DNA of 64,000 nucleotides from NCBI GenBank assembly GCA_016283755.1, contig JAEENO010000018.1, forward strand, positions 62,001 to 126,000, read 5' to 3'. The DNA comes from Lachnospiraceae bacterium. Its GTDB lineage: Bacteria > Bacillota > Clostridia > Lachnospirales > Lachnospiraceae. Made by a program: the position numbers and the translations under genes. The notes beneath the pieces are model-generated. The model did no database searches, was not told the DNA's origin, and worked only from the letters and a program-made list of their open reading frames with translations. Shown piece by piece: positions 27,150 through 36,990 of the stretch (position 1 is the stretch's first letter; every line of letters starts with the position of its first letter).

Positions 27150-29981
27150 ATGAGCAAAGAACATAAGCTTATTAAGATTAGAGGAGCGAGAGAGCATAAT
27201 TTAAAGAATGTCGATCTTGACATTCCGCGCGATGAGCTCGTTGTATTTACGGGGTTAAGCGGCTCGGGTAAGTCATCGCTTGCTTTTGATACGATATATG
27301 CGGAGGGACAGAGACGTTATATGGAGTCGCTGTCTTCTTATGCAAGACAGTTCCTGGGACAGATGGAGAAGCCTAAGGTTGAGAAGATCGAAGGCTTGTC
27401 ACCTGCCATATCCATAGATCAGAAGTCAACTAATCATAACCCTCGTTCAACAGTCGGTACGGTTACCGAGATTTATGATTATTTTAGACTCTTATATGCG
27501 CGCATCGGTGTTGTGCATTGTCCGGAGTGCGGAAGAGTTATAAGTAAACAGACTGTTGACCAGATGGTTGACCAGGTTATGAGCTTACCGGAAGGTACCA
27601 AGATTCAGCTTCTTGCACCTGTTGTCAGAGGCAGAAAAGGTGAACATCAGAAGCTTTTTGAAAGAGCAAGAAAGAGCGGTTACGTACGAGTTATCGTTGA
27701 CGGCAACCTCTACGAACTTGCGGAAGATATCCCGCTTGATAAGAATATCAAGCATAATATAGAGATAGTTGTAGACAGATTGATAGTTAAGCCCGGTATA
27801 GAGAAGCGTCTTACGGATTCAATCGAGAGTGTTCTTGCACTTTCCGAAGGATTGCTTGCGGTTGATGTTGTCGGAGATAAGCAGATGCTTTTTTCCGAGT
27901 CGTTCTCATGCCCTGATTGCGGTATAAGTATACCTGAAGTGGAGCCTAGAAGCTTCTCGTTCAATAATCCGTTCGGCGCATGCCCTGAATGTGTGGGTCT
28001 GGGATATAAGATGGATTTTGATCCGGACCTTATGATACCTGACAGAAGTCTTTCCATTAACGAGGGCGCAATTCAGGCTATGGGCTGGATGTCTTCGAAT
28101 GATGAGAAATCTTTTACGCATTGCTTGCTTGCGGCTCTGGCTAAGGAATATAAGTTTTCTCTTGATGTGCCTTTTAAAGACTTGCCGGAGAATATAATTG
28201 ATATGCTTTTGCACGGATTTGACAGAGAGGTTCCGGTACATTACAAGGGCTACAGGGGCGAAGGTGTATATCCGACAAGATTCGAAGGACTTATTCATAA
28301 TGAAGAGCGTCGTTACAGAGAGACTGCATCAGAGTCAATGAAGAAGGAGTACGAGGAATTTATGAGATTTACTCCTTGTACATGCTGTAACGGACAGAGA
28401 CTGAAGAGAGAATCACTGGCGGTTACCGTCGGTGATAAGAATATATATGAGACTACGCTTATGTCGGTTAAGGATTTGAGCAAGTATCTTAACAATCTTA
28501 ACCTTACTAAGCAACAGGAACTTATCGGTGCGGAGATTTTAAAAGAGATTCGCGGTCGCGTAGGTTTCCTTATGGACGTAGGACTTGATTATCTGTCACT
28601 TTCGCGTGCGACAGCGTCGCTTTCAGGCGGAGAAGCACAGAGAATCCGTCTTGCGACACAGGTAGGTTCGGGTCTTGTTGGAGTTGCGTATATCTTGGAT
28701 GAGCCTAGCATCGGACTTCATCAGAGAGATAACGAGAAGCTTCTTCATACCTTGAAGAGCTTAAGGGACCTCGGTAATACATTGATCGTTGTTGAACATG
28801 ACGAGGATACTATGTTTGCCGCAGATCATATAGTTGATATAGGACCGGGTGCGGGTGAGCACGGTGGCAGGATAATTGCACAAGGTACGGCAAAAGAGAT
28901 TATGGCTTGCCCTGATTCGCTTACAGGTGCTTATCTGTCGGGCCGCATTAAGATTCCTGTACCGAAGACACGTCGTAAGCCTACCGGATTTATTAAGGTT
29001 CTTAACGCAAGAGAGAATAACCTTAAAGGTATAGATGTAGAGTTTCCGCTTGGAGTTGTTACCGCGGTAACCGGTGTATCAGGTTCAGGCAAAAGTTCCC
29101 TTACGAACGAGATTCTCTATAAGGCACTTGCAAAGAAGCTTAACAGAGCGCGTATAGTTCCGGGTCGCCACGACGGCATAGAGGGGACGGAACAGCTTGA
29201 CAAGATAATCGATATAGATCAGTCGCCTATCGGAAGAACACCAAGATCAAATCCTGCAACCTACACAGGAGTATTTGACCAGATAAGAGATCTTTTTGCT
29301 GCAACACAGGATGCCAAGGCTAAGGGATATAAGAAGGGCAGATTCAGTTTTAACGTTAAGGGCGGAAGATGTGAGGCTTGCTCAGGAGACGGTATAATCA
29401 AGATCGAGATGCATTTCCTTGCGGATGTATATATTCCGTGTGAAGTCTGTCACGGTATGAGATATAACCGTGAGACTCTTGATGTTAAGTATAAAGGCAA
29501 GAATATATATGAAGTTCTTGATATGACAGTTGAAGAAGCATTAACTTTCTTTGAGCATGTACCGAGTGTTAAGAATAAGATTCAGACGTTATATGATGTA
29601 GGTCTTGGATATATTAAGCTTGGTCAGCCGTCGACGGAATTATCGGGCGGTGAAGCACAGCGAATTAAGCTTGCGACAGAGCTTAGCAGAAGAAGTACCG
29701 GTAAGACCATATATATATTGGATGAGCCGACAACCGGCCTTCATTTTGCAGATGTTCATAAGCTTACCGAGATATTGCATAAGCTTGCTGACGGAGGTAA
29801 TACGGTCGTTGTGATCGAGCATAATCTGGATGTTATTAAGACTGCGGACTATATAATCGATATGGGACCTGAAGGCGGTGACGGCGGTGGTACCGTTATA
29901 GCACAAGGTACGCCGGAAGAGATTGTTAAGGTTAAGAAGTCTTATACGGGACAGTTTTTAAAGAAATATCTTGAAAAGTAG
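27150..29981 (+). CDS. uvrA: Excinuclease ABC subunit A
   Basis: Damage-recognition ATPase that loads UvrB. In 943 residues there are two ABC modules: Walker [11 protein letters not shown] near 35 and [10 protein letters not shown] near 640, with two signature/Walker B sets ([22 protein letters not shown] and [22 protein letters not shown]). The zinc sites CPECG, CPDCG with CPEC, and CEACSGDG with CEVCHG are present. It follows uvrB after 52 bp with its own GGGAG site and no separate promoter seen, so it is co-regulated by the SOS box. A strong terminator follows. Confidence 0.97.
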   Translation: MSKEHKLIKIRGAREHNLKNVDLDIPRDELVVFTGLSGSGKSSLAFDTIYAEGQRRYMESLSSYARQFLGQMEKPKVEKIEGLSPAISIDQKSTNHNPRSTVGTVTEIYDYFRLLYARIGVVHCPECGRVISKQTVDQMVDQVMSLPEGTKIQLLAPVVRGRKGEHQKLFERARKSGYVRVIVDGNLYELAEDIPLDKNIKHNIEIVVDRLIVKPGIEKRLTDSIESVLALSEGLLAVDVVGDKQMLFSESFSCPDCGISIPEVEPRSFSFNNPFGACPECVGLGYKMDFDPDLMIPDRSLSINEGAIQAMGWMSSNDEKSFTHCLLAALAKEYKFSLDVPFKDLPENIIDMLLHGFDREVPVHYKGYRGEGVYPTRFEGLIHNEERRYRETASESMKKEYEEFMRFTPCTCCNGQRLKRESLAVTVGDKNIYETTLMSVKDLSKYLNNLNLTKQQELIGAEILKEIRGRVGFLMDVGLDYLSLSRATASLSGGEAQRIRLATQVGSGLVGVAYILDEPSIGLHQRDNEKLLHTLKSLRDLGNTLIVVEHDEDTMFAADHIVDIGPGAGEHGGRIIAQGTAKEIMACPDSLTGAYLSGRIKIPVPKTRRKPTGFIKVLNARENNLKGIDVEFPLGVVTAVTGVSGSGKSSLTNEILYKALAKKLNRARIVPGRHDGIEGTEQLDKIIDIDQSPIGRTPRSNPATYTGVFDQIRDLFAATQDAKAKGYKKGRFSFNVKGGRCEACSGDGIIKIEMHFLADVYIPCEVCHGMRYNRETLDVKYKGKNIYEVLDMTVEEALTFFEHVPSVKNKIQTLYDVGLGYIKLGQPSTELSGGEAQRIKLATELSRRSTGKTIYILDEPTTGLHFADVHKLTEILHKLADGGNTVVVIEHNLDVIKTADYIIDMGPEGGDGGGTVIAQGTPEEIVKVKKSYTGQFLKKYLEK

Positions 29982-30031
29982 CGGATGCAAAGAAGGGTTT
30001 GCTTGTTATTTTAACTATGAAAACAAAAAAT

Positions 30032-30062
30032 AATAAGAGTCGCATTGCGACTCTTATTTTTA
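30032..30062 (+). terminator. Rho-independent terminator after uvrA
   Basis: Perfect 12-bp stem AATAAGAGTCGC/GCGACTCTTATT (30032-30043, 30047-30058), 3-base loop, T run. Confidence 0.92.
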
Positions 30063-30077
30063 TGTAAAGGTAAAAAT

Positions 30078-30178
30078 ACCTATATAACGGGGAGTGCCCT
30101 TCACTTCAAAGAAGCGAAGGGCATGAGTTATGAAAAATATATTAGCCTATCAGCTAGTACAACAAGCATTATATAGGT
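30078..30178. other. Structured intergenic segment between uvrA and mbl
   Basis: The 360-bp gap before mbl holds an outer inverted repeat ACCTATATA/TATATAGGT (30078-30086, 30170-30178) that encloses a 13-bp stem with one mismatch (30095-30107 with 30111-30123) closed by AAA. No T run follows the inner hairpin, so it is not a usual terminator. No coding frame is seen. It may be a small RNA or an RNA leader; the rest of the gap to 30235 is AT-rich and featureless. Confidence 0.3.
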
Positions 30179-30235
30179 GATAAGTGATGAATATGTGATG
30201 AAATCAAAAAAAGTTATCAAAATTAGAAAATAATC

Positions 30236-30264
30236 TTTAAAAACCGCCTTGCATTGTATATAAT
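30236..30264 (+). promoter_or_regulatory. Sigma-A type promoter of mbl
   Basis: TTTAAA at 30236-30241, 17-base spacer, TATAAT at 30259-30264. It would give a leader of roughly 90 bases before the start codon. Confidence 0.6.
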
Positions 30265-30362
30265 GTAGGTAGTAAAATTGTGTGAGTTGTGGATACATTT
30301 TTTGATCTATCCTTATTATACATAAGTTTATAGTTTTTGATATAGATTGAAGGGAGAGTTTT

Positions 30363-31355
30363 ATGTCATCGACAGATATTGGTATCGATCTTGGTACCGC
30401 AAGTGTGTTGGTTTATATTAGAGGAAAAGGCGTAGTATTAAAGGAGCCTTCGGTAGTCGCTTTTGATCGTGATACTCAGAAGATCAAGGCAATCGGAGAA
30501 GATGCAAGACTTATGCTTGGTAGAACACCGGGCAACATTACAGCTATTCGTCCGTTGAGACAGGGTGTTATCTCTGATTATACGGTTACTGAGAAGATGC
30601 TCAGATATTTTATTCAGAAAGCTATCGGTAAGAGATTATATCGTAAGCTTAATATTGCGGTTTGTGTACCGAGCGGCGGTACCGAAGTTGAGAAGAAGGC
30701 CGTAGAAGATGCGGCAATCAACTGCGGTGCTAAGGAAGTATTTATTATCGAGGAACCGATTGCAGCAGCTATCGGTGCAGGAATCGATATTTCTAAGCCA
30801 TGTGGTAATATGATAGTTGATATTGGTGGTGGAACGACCGATATAGCTGTTATATCACTTGGCGGTACAGTTGTAAGTACATCGGTTAAGATTGCCGGAG
30901 ATGATTTTGACGAAGCAATTATCCGATATATGAGAAAGAAGCATAACTTACTTATCGGTGAGAGAACAGCCGAGGATATGAAGATTAAGGTTGGTACCTG
31001 CTTCCCGTTGGCAGAGGATATGACAATGGATGTAAGAGGTCGTAACCTTGTAACAGGTCTTCCTAAGAGCGTTCCGATTTCCTCATCAGAGATTGAAGAA
31101 GCTTTAAGAGAGACAACATTACAGATTGTTGAAGCAGTTCACTCAGTATTGGAGAAGACTCCGCCTGAATTGGCAGCAGATATTGCGGACCGCGGTATTG
31201 TATTAACCGGTGGCGGTGCAATGCTAAGAGGTCTTGATGAACTCATCCAGTCTAAGACCGGTATCAACACAATGGTTGCTGAAGATGCAATGGTATGTGT
31301 TGCAATCGGTACAGGTAAGTACGTAGAAACCATGACGGGAAAAGTGGTTGATTAA
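30363..31355 (+). CDS. mbl: MreB/Mbl-type actin-like rod-shape protein
   Basis: Bacterial actin that forms membrane-bound filaments directing side-wall peptidoglycan synthesis. The 330 residues carry the actin-fold nucleotide motifs: DIGIDLGTASVLVY (phosphate 1), IVDIGGGTTDIAVI (phosphate 2) and GIVLTGGGAMLRGL (adenosine). MreB and Mbl are too alike to part by reading, but it is followed by two flagellar rod genes exactly as mbl-flhO-flhP in Bacillus, which favours Mbl. GGGAGAG precedes the ATG. It has its own promoter and could drive the first rod gene 44 bp downstream. Confidence 0.9.
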   Translation: MSSTDIGIDLGTASVLVYIRGKGVVLKEPSVVAFDRDTQKIKAIGEDARLMLGRTPGNITAIRPLRQGVISDYTVTEKMLRYFIQKAIGKRLYRKLNIAVCVPSGGTEVEKKAVEDAAINCGAKEVFIIEEPIAAAIGAGIDISKPCGNMIVDIGGGTTDIAVISLGGTVVSTSVKIAGDDFDEAIIRYMRKKHNLLIGERTAEDMKIKVGTCFPLAEDMTMDVRGRNLVTGLPKSVPISSSEIEEALRETTLQIVEAVHSVLEKTPPELAADIADRGIVLTGGGAMLRGLDELIQSKTGINTMVAEDAMVCVAIGTGKYVETMTGKVVD

Positions 31356-31399
31356 CAGACTAAGGAAGGTCGCTTGAGTGTAAGAAAGGAGCGACAGAC

Positions 31400-32200
31400 A
31401 TGGTAAAAGGACTATATACTGCTTATACCGGTATGATTAATCAGATGAATCGTCTCGATGTTCTTACGAACAACCTGGCGAATTCAGCAACAACCGGATT
31501 TAAGAAGGAAGGAGCGACAACGCAGTCATTTGATGCGATGTACACATTCAGGATTAAGGATGTATCGTCGTATCGTCTGCCTAGCAGAATCGGCTCCATG
31601 AGCCTCGGCGCGAAGATCGGCGAGAATTATACCGATTTCGATCAGGGTTCGTTAAGAGAGACAGGCAACATGTATGATTTTGCTTTGGGAGGCAAGGGCT
31701 TTTTTGCAATAGCTTTTACCAACAAAGCAGGTGAGACATCGATTAAGTACACAAGAGACGGTTCTTTTGTGGTTACAACCGATGGCTATCTTGTAACCAA
31801 GGACGGTGATTACGTTCTTAATGAGAACGGTGCATTGAATGGCACTGCAGGTGAAGGAAGCTATGTTCGTGTTGATCCGTCAATACCTGTACTTGTTGAT
31901 TCCGACGGAAGAGTTTATCAGAATGATGAGCTTGTCGGCACAATCGGAATTGTTGATGTTGAAGATTACAATTACATAGAGCATTACGGTGAGAATCTTT
32001 ACCAGCTTCATGACGGTGGAAGAATTATTGCGTCCGATGCGGACTGCTATCAGGGTGTACTTGAGATGTCCAATGTTAACGTTGTTAGCGAGATGGTACA
32101 GATGATCAACGTAACAAGAGCTTATGAGTCTAACCAGAAAGTTATTCAGACTATTGATACTACCTTGGAGAAGGCAGTTAATCTTGGAAGACTCGGATAA
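31400..32200 (+). CDS. flhO: Flagellar hook-basal body (rod) protein, FlgF/FlhO type
   Basis: A 266-residue axial protein of the flagellar rod, exported by the flagellar type III system. The N-terminus MVKGLYTAYTGMINQMNRLDVLTNNLANSATTGFKK carries the family motif TNNLANSATTGFK (~24-36), and the C-terminus (SNVNVVSEMVQMINVTRAYESNQKVIQTIDTTL in pieces) is the matching coiled-coil half. It lies second after mbl, as in Bacillus. GAAAGGAG precedes the ATG. A terminator 16 bp downstream separates it from the next rod gene, which seems to have its own promoter. Confidence 0.9.
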   Translation: MVKGLYTAYTGMINQMNRLDVLTNNLANSATTGFKKEGATTQSFDAMYTFRIKDVSSYRLPSRIGSMSLGAKIGENYTDFDQGSLRETGNMYDFALGGKGFFAIAFTNKAGETSIKYTRDGSFVVTTDGYLVTKDGDYVLNENGALNGTAGEGSYVRVDPSIPVLVDSDGRVYQNDELVGTIGIVDVEDYNYIEHYGENLYQLHDGGRIIASDADCYQGVLEMSNVNVVSEMVQMINVTRAYESNQKVIQTIDTTLEKAVNLGRLG

Positions 32201-32215
32201 TGATTATATCTAAAA

Positions 32216-32253
32216 AAGGGAGAATTATTTTGTAATTCTCCCTTAAGTTTTTT
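32216..32253 (+). terminator. Rho-independent terminator between the two rod genes
   Basis: Perfect 12-bp stem AAGGGAGAATTA/TAATTCTCCCTT (32216-32227, 32233-32244), 5-base loop, then a T run. Confidence 0.85.
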
Positions 32254-32270
32254 GGGTAAGTATCCGATAT
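32244..32270 (+). promoter_or_regulatory. Candidate sigma-D (sigma-28) flagellar promoter
   Basis: TAAG at 32244-32247, exactly 15 bases, then TCCGATAT at 32263-32270, close to the flagellar consensus TAAA-N15-GCCGATAA (3 of 4 and 6 of 8 positions). It begins at the end of the terminator stem and lies 46 bases before the FlgG-type gene. Confidence 0.55.
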
Positions 32271-32316
32271 AATTTTAGATATCGTAGTTTATCCTAATAT
32301 AAGGAGTGAATGGCTT

Positions 32317-33135
32317 ATGATGAGAGCACTTTGGTCAGCTGCATCAGGTATGATCTCGCAGCAGACGAACGTAGATACAATAGCAAATAATATTTCCAAC
32401 GTTAATACAACAGGTTTTAAGGCAGACAGAGCAGAGTTTAAGTCTCTGCTATATCAGACAATGCAGGCAAGAACAACAACTGCTAACGGAGCACGTAAGC
32501 CGGTTCCTGCACAGGTAGGCCTTGGTACAAGACTTGCCGCAATCTCAACTGATTTTACGCAAGGATCGTTTACAGCAGTTGATTCATCAACGGCTTTTGC
32601 TCTTCAGGGTAAGGGATTTTTCGCTGTTATGGGTGATGACGGGGAAATGTACTATACAAGAAACGGTGACTTCCATTGGGCAATCGGTACCGACGGGGTT
32701 ACATTATCAACAAGCGATGGTCTTCCTGTGCTTGATACCAACGGAGAGCCTATCGTCCTTCCTGAAGATGTAAGCGTTAACCAGGTTTTATGGACGATGA
32801 ATACAGGTGAGCTTGGATATATAACAGCAGATAATGAGTATGTATCTCTTGACCAGGCAATCGGTGTATGGCAGTTTAACAACCCTGCAGGTCTTGAAAA
32901 GGTTGCAGGTACGAGATATCGTGAGACTGCTGCATCAGGCGAAGCAATGAACGAAGCAGAGAATCCTCAGCTTATCAGGTCCGACATCAAGAACGGATAT
33001 ATTGAGGCTTCCAATGTTCAGATCGCAGACGAAATGGTTAACTTAATCGTTGCACAGCGTGCGTACGAAATGAACAGTAAGGCTATCCAGGCTGCAGATG
33101 AGATGCTCGGCCAGGCTAACAGCTTAAGAAGATAA
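32317..33135 (+). CDS. flhP: Flagellar hook-basal body (rod) protein, FlgG/FlhP type
   Basis: A 272-residue axial protein of the flagellar rod, secreted through the flagellar export gate. Motif IANNISNVNTTGFK at ~23-36 and the C-terminal pairing helix (SNVQIADEMVNLIVAQRAYEMNSKAIQAADEML in pieces) are as in FlgG. The central part is the FlgG-like domain. AAGGAGTGA lies 9 bases before the ATG at 32317; the next ATG follows directly. It is probably transcribed from the sigma-D-like promoter together with the FlgJ-type gene 23 bp downstream. Confidence 0.9.
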   Translation: MMRALWSAASGMISQQTNVDTIANNISNVNTTGFKADRAEFKSLLYQTMQARTTTANGARKPVPAQVGLGTRLAAISTDFTQGSFTAVDSSTAFALQGKGFFAVMGDDGEMYYTRNGDFHWAIGTDGVTLSTSDGLPVLDTNGEPIVLPEDVSVNQVLWTMNTGELGYITADNEYVSLDQAIGVWQFNNPAGLEKVAGTRYRETAASGEAMNEAENPQLIRSDIKNGYIEASNVQIADEMVNLIVAQRAYEMNSKAIQAADEMLGQANSLRR

Positions 33136-33158
33136 CAGATTAGATAGGAGGCTTTGAT

Positions 33159-33497
33159 ATGGATCCTATATCATCATATATCAATAATATTCCGACAGAT
33201 CCGAACAGCGACAAGTTCGAGAATAAGCTTAAAGCAGATCTTTCTAAGTCGCAGGATTCCGAGCTTATGAGTGTATGCAAGGAATTCGAGGCATACTTTA
33301 CAGAGCAGGTATTTAAGGCAATGGATAAGATGGTTCCGAAGAGCGATATGCTTTCTTCTTCGAACCAACAGCTCCATGATTACTACAAGGGACAGCTTCT
33401 TCAGAAGTATGCGGAGCAGAGCGCGGAAGGCGAAGGCCTTGGCATCGCCAAGATGCTCTATGAGCAGATGAAGAGAAATTACGACATTAAAGAATAA
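33159..33497 (+). CDS. flgJ: Rod-binding protein, FlgJ N-terminal domain type
   Basis: A 112-residue protein matching the rod-binding domain of FlgJ, which caps the growing rod. Recognisable are CKEFEAYFTEQVFKAMDKMVPKS and the helix ending LGIAKMLYEQMKR. The muramidase domain found in proteobacterial FlgJ is absent, the usual state in Firmicutes. GGAGG precedes the ATG. It closes the rod gene group before a terminator. Confidence 0.85.
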   Translation: MDPISSYINNIPTDPNSDKFENKLKADLSKSQDSELMSVCKEFEAYFTEQVFKAMDKMVPKSDMLSSSNQQLHDYYKGQLLQKYAEQSAEGEGLGIAKMLYEQMKRNYDIKE

Positions 33498-33516
33498 TGA
33501 TGTGAAGTCATTTATT

Positions 33517-33545
33517 AAAGCGCCACGCGGGTGGCGCTTTTTTAT
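33517..33545 (+). terminator. Rho-independent terminator after flgJ
   Basis: Perfect 10-bp stem AAAGCGCCAC/GTGGCGCTTT with a GCGG loop and T run. Confidence 0.92.
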
Positions 33546-33568
33546 AATTATTTTATAATTTCTTCGCC

Positions 33569-33597
33569 TTGTACGAATCGTGATTCTCATATACAAT
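33569..33597 (+). promoter_or_regulatory. Promoter of recD2
   Basis: TTGTAC at 33569-33574, 17-base spacer, TACAAT at 33592-33597, about 20-30 bases before the start region. Confidence 0.55.
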
Positions 33598-33617
33598 GGT
33601 ATTAGACTTGTAAGGGG

Positions 33618-35840
33618 ATGGAATACAAAATGGTTACCATTGAAGGATATATTATCAATGTCCGCTTCCGCTCGGATGAGACAGGATACACGGTCATGGA
33701 TTTTGAAAGTGACGGTGAGAAGCTTACTGCAGTCGGAACGCTTAATATTGCAGAGCCCGGAATGACACTTGCTCTTTCGGGCGATTTTGTCGTGCATGCA
33801 AATTACGGTGAGCAGTTTGCTTTTACGGATGCTGAAGAAATTATCCCCAAAGATACGTTAGATATAGAGAGGTATTTAGGTTCGGGTGCAATTAAAGGAA
33901 TCGGTATTGCACTTGCATCGAGAATAGTTACGAAGTTTGGCGAAGATACCTTGAGAATTCTCGACGAAGAACCTGAACGCCTTGCCGAGATTAAGGGAAT
34001 TTCGAACAGAAAGGCTGCAGAGATTGCGGAGCAGGTCAGAGAAAAGCGCGATCTCCGCGAGGCTATGATGTTCCTGCAGAAGTACGGAATAAGCCTTAAC
34101 CTGGCCGTTAAGATATATTCAAAGTATAACATTGAAGTATACAGAATCCTGCGTGAGAATCCGTATAAGCTTGCGGATGAGATAGACGGGGTGGGCTTTA
34201 AGAAGGCCGATGAGATAGCATTTAAGATTGGAATCAATGTTGATTCTGATTTCAGAATAAGAAGCGGTATCAATTACGTCTTATTAAGCGCCGGGCGCGA
34301 AGGACATACATATCTCCCTAAAGGAGAACTTATTGCCCGTGCAATGAATCTTCTTATGGTAGGCGCAGATGGAATAGAGGCACAGATTGATAATCTTGTC
34401 ACGGAGCGAAAACTTGTCTATAAGGATGACGGCGAAGAAGATATAAGAGTGTATTCGGCATATTATTACTATGTCGAACTTTCCGCAGCTCGTGATCTTG
34501 TCGGACTTAAGGCTAATTACAAGAAGGATAAGAAAATAGATAAATTCATATCCGATTTTGAAAAAGAGAAACATATCGAACTTGATGAATTGCAAAAAGA
34601 AGCCATTTCTTATGCATCATATGAGACTCCGCTTGTTGTAACCGGAGGTCCCGGTACAGGTAAGACAACCATTATCAATGCGATGATAAGATATTTCGAA
34701 GAGAATAATCTGTCGTTCGTGCTTGCGGCCCCTACGGGACGCGCAGCGAAGAGGATGAGTGAAGTTACGGGATATGTCGCATCCACGATTCACAGACTTC
34801 TTGAAATGAACGTATCCAACGGTGACAAGCCTGTATTTATGCGCGATGATTCGGAGCCGCTTGATGTGGATGTAATTATAATAGACGAGATGTCTATGGT
34901 TGATATACAGCTTTTTAATGCACTTGTAAAAGCTATAATTCCGGGAACCCGTCTTATAATGGTTGGAGACGCAGCACAGCTTCCGTCCGTAGGCCCGGGT
35001 GCTGTACTTGCAGATATTATTGAAAGCGAAGCGGTTAAGGTTGTTAAGCTTAAGCATATCTTCCGACAGGAAGGTAACAGTGCGATAGTTGAGAATGCCC
35101 ATGCCATAATAGAGGGCAGAGAAGTTTCGACGGATAATAAGACAGAAGATTTCTTCATGCTTAAAAGGTATGATTCGGAAAGTGTTATCCCGGTAATTAC
35201 GGAGCTTTGGATGAAGCATCTGCCTAAGCATTTTAATGTATCGCCGCTTGATATACAGATTCTTACGCCAACAAGAATCGGTAATACCGGAGTTGAGAAT
35301 TTAAATATCGTATTGCAGCAGTTTATCAATCCGCCATCAGGCAGAAAAGAAGAATATAAGATTAAAGATATAACTTTCCGCGAGGGCGACAAGGTTATGC
35401 AGATTAAGAATAATTACGATATTTCCTGGTATATGACGAACGGGCTTGGATTTACGACGGAAGAAGGAAAGGGCGTATTTAACGGAGATATCGGTATAAT
35501 CGAGAAGATCAACAAAGAGATGAAGACTGCGAAAGTCTTATTTGATGACAGCAAGTATGTATATTATTCTTTTGAGGAAATGTCGGAATTGGAACTTGCC
35601 TATGCCGTTACGGTTCATAAGTCTCAGGGTACGGAATACCCTGCGGTTATCATACCTCTTTTGCAGTGTCCGAAGCCTCTTATGAACAGGAACCTTCTCT
35701 ATACCGCGGTTACACGTGCAAGTAAGTGTGTTGCGTTAGTCGGTGATGAGAAAGTCTTCCAAACGATGATAGACAATAAGAATGAACTTTTAAGATACAG
35801 CGGTTTCGCGGAAAGAATCAGGGAGGTACTTGAGAATTAA
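33618..35840 (+). CDS. recD2: RecD2-type ATP-dependent DNA helicase
   Basis: A 5'-3' superfamily 1B helicase acting in replication-fork maintenance and repair without RecBC. The N-terminal ~320 residues hold the OB-like start (IEGYIINVRFRSDETGYTVM) and tandem helix-hairpin-helix repeats (GSGAIKGIG, IKGISNRKA, IDGVGFKKADEIA); then Walker A GGPGTGKTT (~342), GRAAKR, DEMSMVD, GDAAQLPSVGPG and the C-terminal VHKSQGTEYP. Length 740 is normal. AAGGGG touches the ATG at 33618, so the ATG at 33630 (MVTIEGY) may be the true start. ComF overlaps its last 11 bases. Confidence 0.93.
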   Translation: MEYKMVTIEGYIINVRFRSDETGYTVMDFESDGEKLTAVGTLNIAEPGMTLALSGDFVVHANYGEQFAFTDAEEIIPKDTLDIERYLGSGAIKGIGIALASRIVTKFGEDTLRILDEEPERLAEIKGISNRKAAEIAEQVREKRDLREAMMFLQKYGISLNLAVKIYSKYNIEVYRILRENPYKLADEIDGVGFKKADEIAFKIGINVDSDFRIRSGINYVLLSAGREGHTYLPKGELIARAMNLLMVGADGIEAQIDNLVTERKLVYKDDGEEDIRVYSAYYYYVELSAARDLVGLKANYKKDKKIDKFISDFEKEKHIELDELQKEAISYASYETPLVVTGGPGTGKTTIINAMIRYFEENNLSFVLAAPTGRAAKRMSEVTGYVASTIHRLLEMNVSNGDKPVFMRDDSEPLDVDVIIIDEMSMVDIQLFNALVKAIIPGTRLIMVGDAAQLPSVGPGAVLADIIESEAVKVVKLKHIFRQEGNSAIVENAHAIIEGREVSTDNKTEDFFMLKRYDSESVIPVITELWMKHLPKHFNVSPLDIQILTPTRIGNTGVENLNIVLQQFINPPSGRKEEYKIKDITFREGDKVMQIKNNYDISWYMTNGLGFTTEEGKGVFNGDIGIIEKINKEMKTAKVLFDDSKYVYYSFEEMSELELAYAVTVHKSQGTEYPAVIIPLLQCPKPLMNRNLLYTAVTRASKCVALVGDEKVFQTMIDNKNELLRYSGFAERIREVLEN

Positions 35841-36531
35841 GCTTATAGATATTCTGTATCCGAGACGATGCCCTATATGCAATGATATAGTTAAGAACAG
35901 GCTTATATGTAAAGAATGTGAAGATACACTTTCTGAGATTAAGAAGCCATTTTGCATTAAATGCGGTAAGCAGCTTGACGATAAGGACAGATTATACTGT
36001 GCGGATTGTAAGCGTAATGAGCATGCCTTTGTTGAGAACAGGGCCGTATATGCATATCAAGGTGAGATAAAGAACGCGATGTACGATCTTAAGTATGCGA
36101 ACCGCCGCGAAAATGCGGAATTTTTCGGCGAAGCCATTGTGAGAAAATACGGTTCATATATAAAAGCGCTCGGAATTGAAGTTATAGTGCCTGTTCCGCT
36201 TCATAAAAAGCGCCTTAAGATAAGAGGTTACAATCAGATCGCATTAATAGCATATTACATAGGCGAGAAGCTTTCAATACCGGTAAATACCGAGCTTTTA
36301 AGAAGAGAGCAAAGCACAACCGCCCAGAAATTGCTGAGTAACAGGGAACGTAAAAATAATGTGAAAAGTGCTTTCAAAGTCTACGAAAATGATGTAAAAT
36401 ATGATAGAATATTGCTAATTGACGATATATATACAACCGGCGCCACGTTGCACTATGCAGCAAAGGAATTATTGGATCATGGAATGGGTGCTATATACAC
36501 AATGACGGTTTGTATAGGCAGAGGTTATTAG
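35830..36531 (+). CDS. comFC: ComF family protein (phosphoribosyltransferase-like)
   Basis: A 233-residue protein of the ComFC family involved in DNA uptake or recombination in relatives. It has an N-terminal four-part zinc site (CPIC, CKEC, CIKCG, CADC within the first ~65 residues) and a C-terminal phosphoribosyltransferase fold with ILLIDDIYTTGATL. The start is weakly defined: TTG at 35830 follows AGGGAGG at short distance and overlaps the recD2 end. It is followed by yvyF after 12 bp, the same order as comFC-yvyF in Bacillus, which leads there into flagellar genes. Confidence 0.85.
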   Translation: MRIKLIDILYPRRCPICNDIVKNRLICKECEDTLSEIKKPFCIKCGKQLDDKDRLYCADCKRNEHAFVENRAVYAYQGEIKNAMYDLKYANRRENAEFFGEAIVRKYGSYIKALGIEVIVPVPLHKKRLKIRGYNQIALIAYYIGEKLSIPVNTELLRREQSTTAQKLLSNRERKNNVKSAFKVYENDVKYDRILLIDDIYTTGATLHYAAKELLDHGMGAIYTMTVCIGRGY

Positions 36532-36543
36532 GAGGATAAGACA

Positions 36544-36951
36544 ATGGATGTCAGAAATTGCAAACAATGCGGAAGATTATTTAACTATATTACAGGTTTG
36601 CCGATATGCCCTGCTTGTAAGGAAGAACTTGAGAAGAAGTTTAATCAGGTTAAGGAATATATTCGCGAGCATGGTAAGGCAGGAATTCAGCAGATTGCTG
36701 ATGATAACGATGTTGAGGTTAAGCAGATTAAGCAGTGGATCAGAGAGGAGAGACTTATTTTTTCCAAGGACTCACCTGTTATGATCGAGTGCGAGAATTG
36801 CGGTGCGCCGATTAGATCGGGAAGATTCTGCCCACAGTGTGTAGGTAAGATGACGACCAATTTAAGCAAGGGTCTTAAACAGGCTCCTGTTCAGGAAGTA
36901 TCAAAGGATACTCATGACAAGGATAGAATGCGTTTCCTTGACAAGAAGTAA
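36544..36951 (+). CDS. yvyF: YvyF/TIGR03826-type flagellar operon protein
   Basis: A 135-residue protein with two zinc-ribbon cysteine sets (CKQC...CPAC at the start and CENCG...CPQC near 94-112) around a helix-turn-helix-like middle (GIQQIADDNDVEVKQIKQWIRE). It matches the YvyF family encoded next to flagellar genes, thought to be a flagellin-gene or secretion regulator; its precise function is not settled. GGAGG precedes the ATG. Its position behind comFC matches Bacillus. A hairpin terminator follows within 7 bp. Confidence 0.85.
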   Translation: MDVRNCKQCGRLFNYITGLPICPACKEELEKKFNQVKEYIREHGKAGIQQIADDNDVEVKQIKQWIREERLIFSKDSPVMIECENCGAPIRSGRFCPQCVGKMTTNLSKGLKQAPVQEVSKDTHDKDRMRFLDKK

Positions 36952-36957
36952 AACTTA

Positions 36958-36990
36958 AAAGCTACCCTTATATCTTTAGGGTAGCTTTCT
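36958..36990 (+). terminator. Terminator hairpin directly before the 37.0-kb gene's ribosome binding site
   Basis: Perfect 11-bp stem AAAGCTACCCT/AGGGTAGCTTT (36958-36968, 36978-36988), 9-base loop, tail TCTTT. The next gene's AAGGGG site follows within 5 bases and no promoter fits between, so read-through or attenuation is possible. Confidence 0.75.

Noticed and set aside
33174..33797. A 207-codon reverse-strand frame across flgJ and the recD2 start
   Set aside because: It overlaps two well-supported genes, spans a terminator, and its translation looks like antisense shadow sequence without a ribosome binding site.
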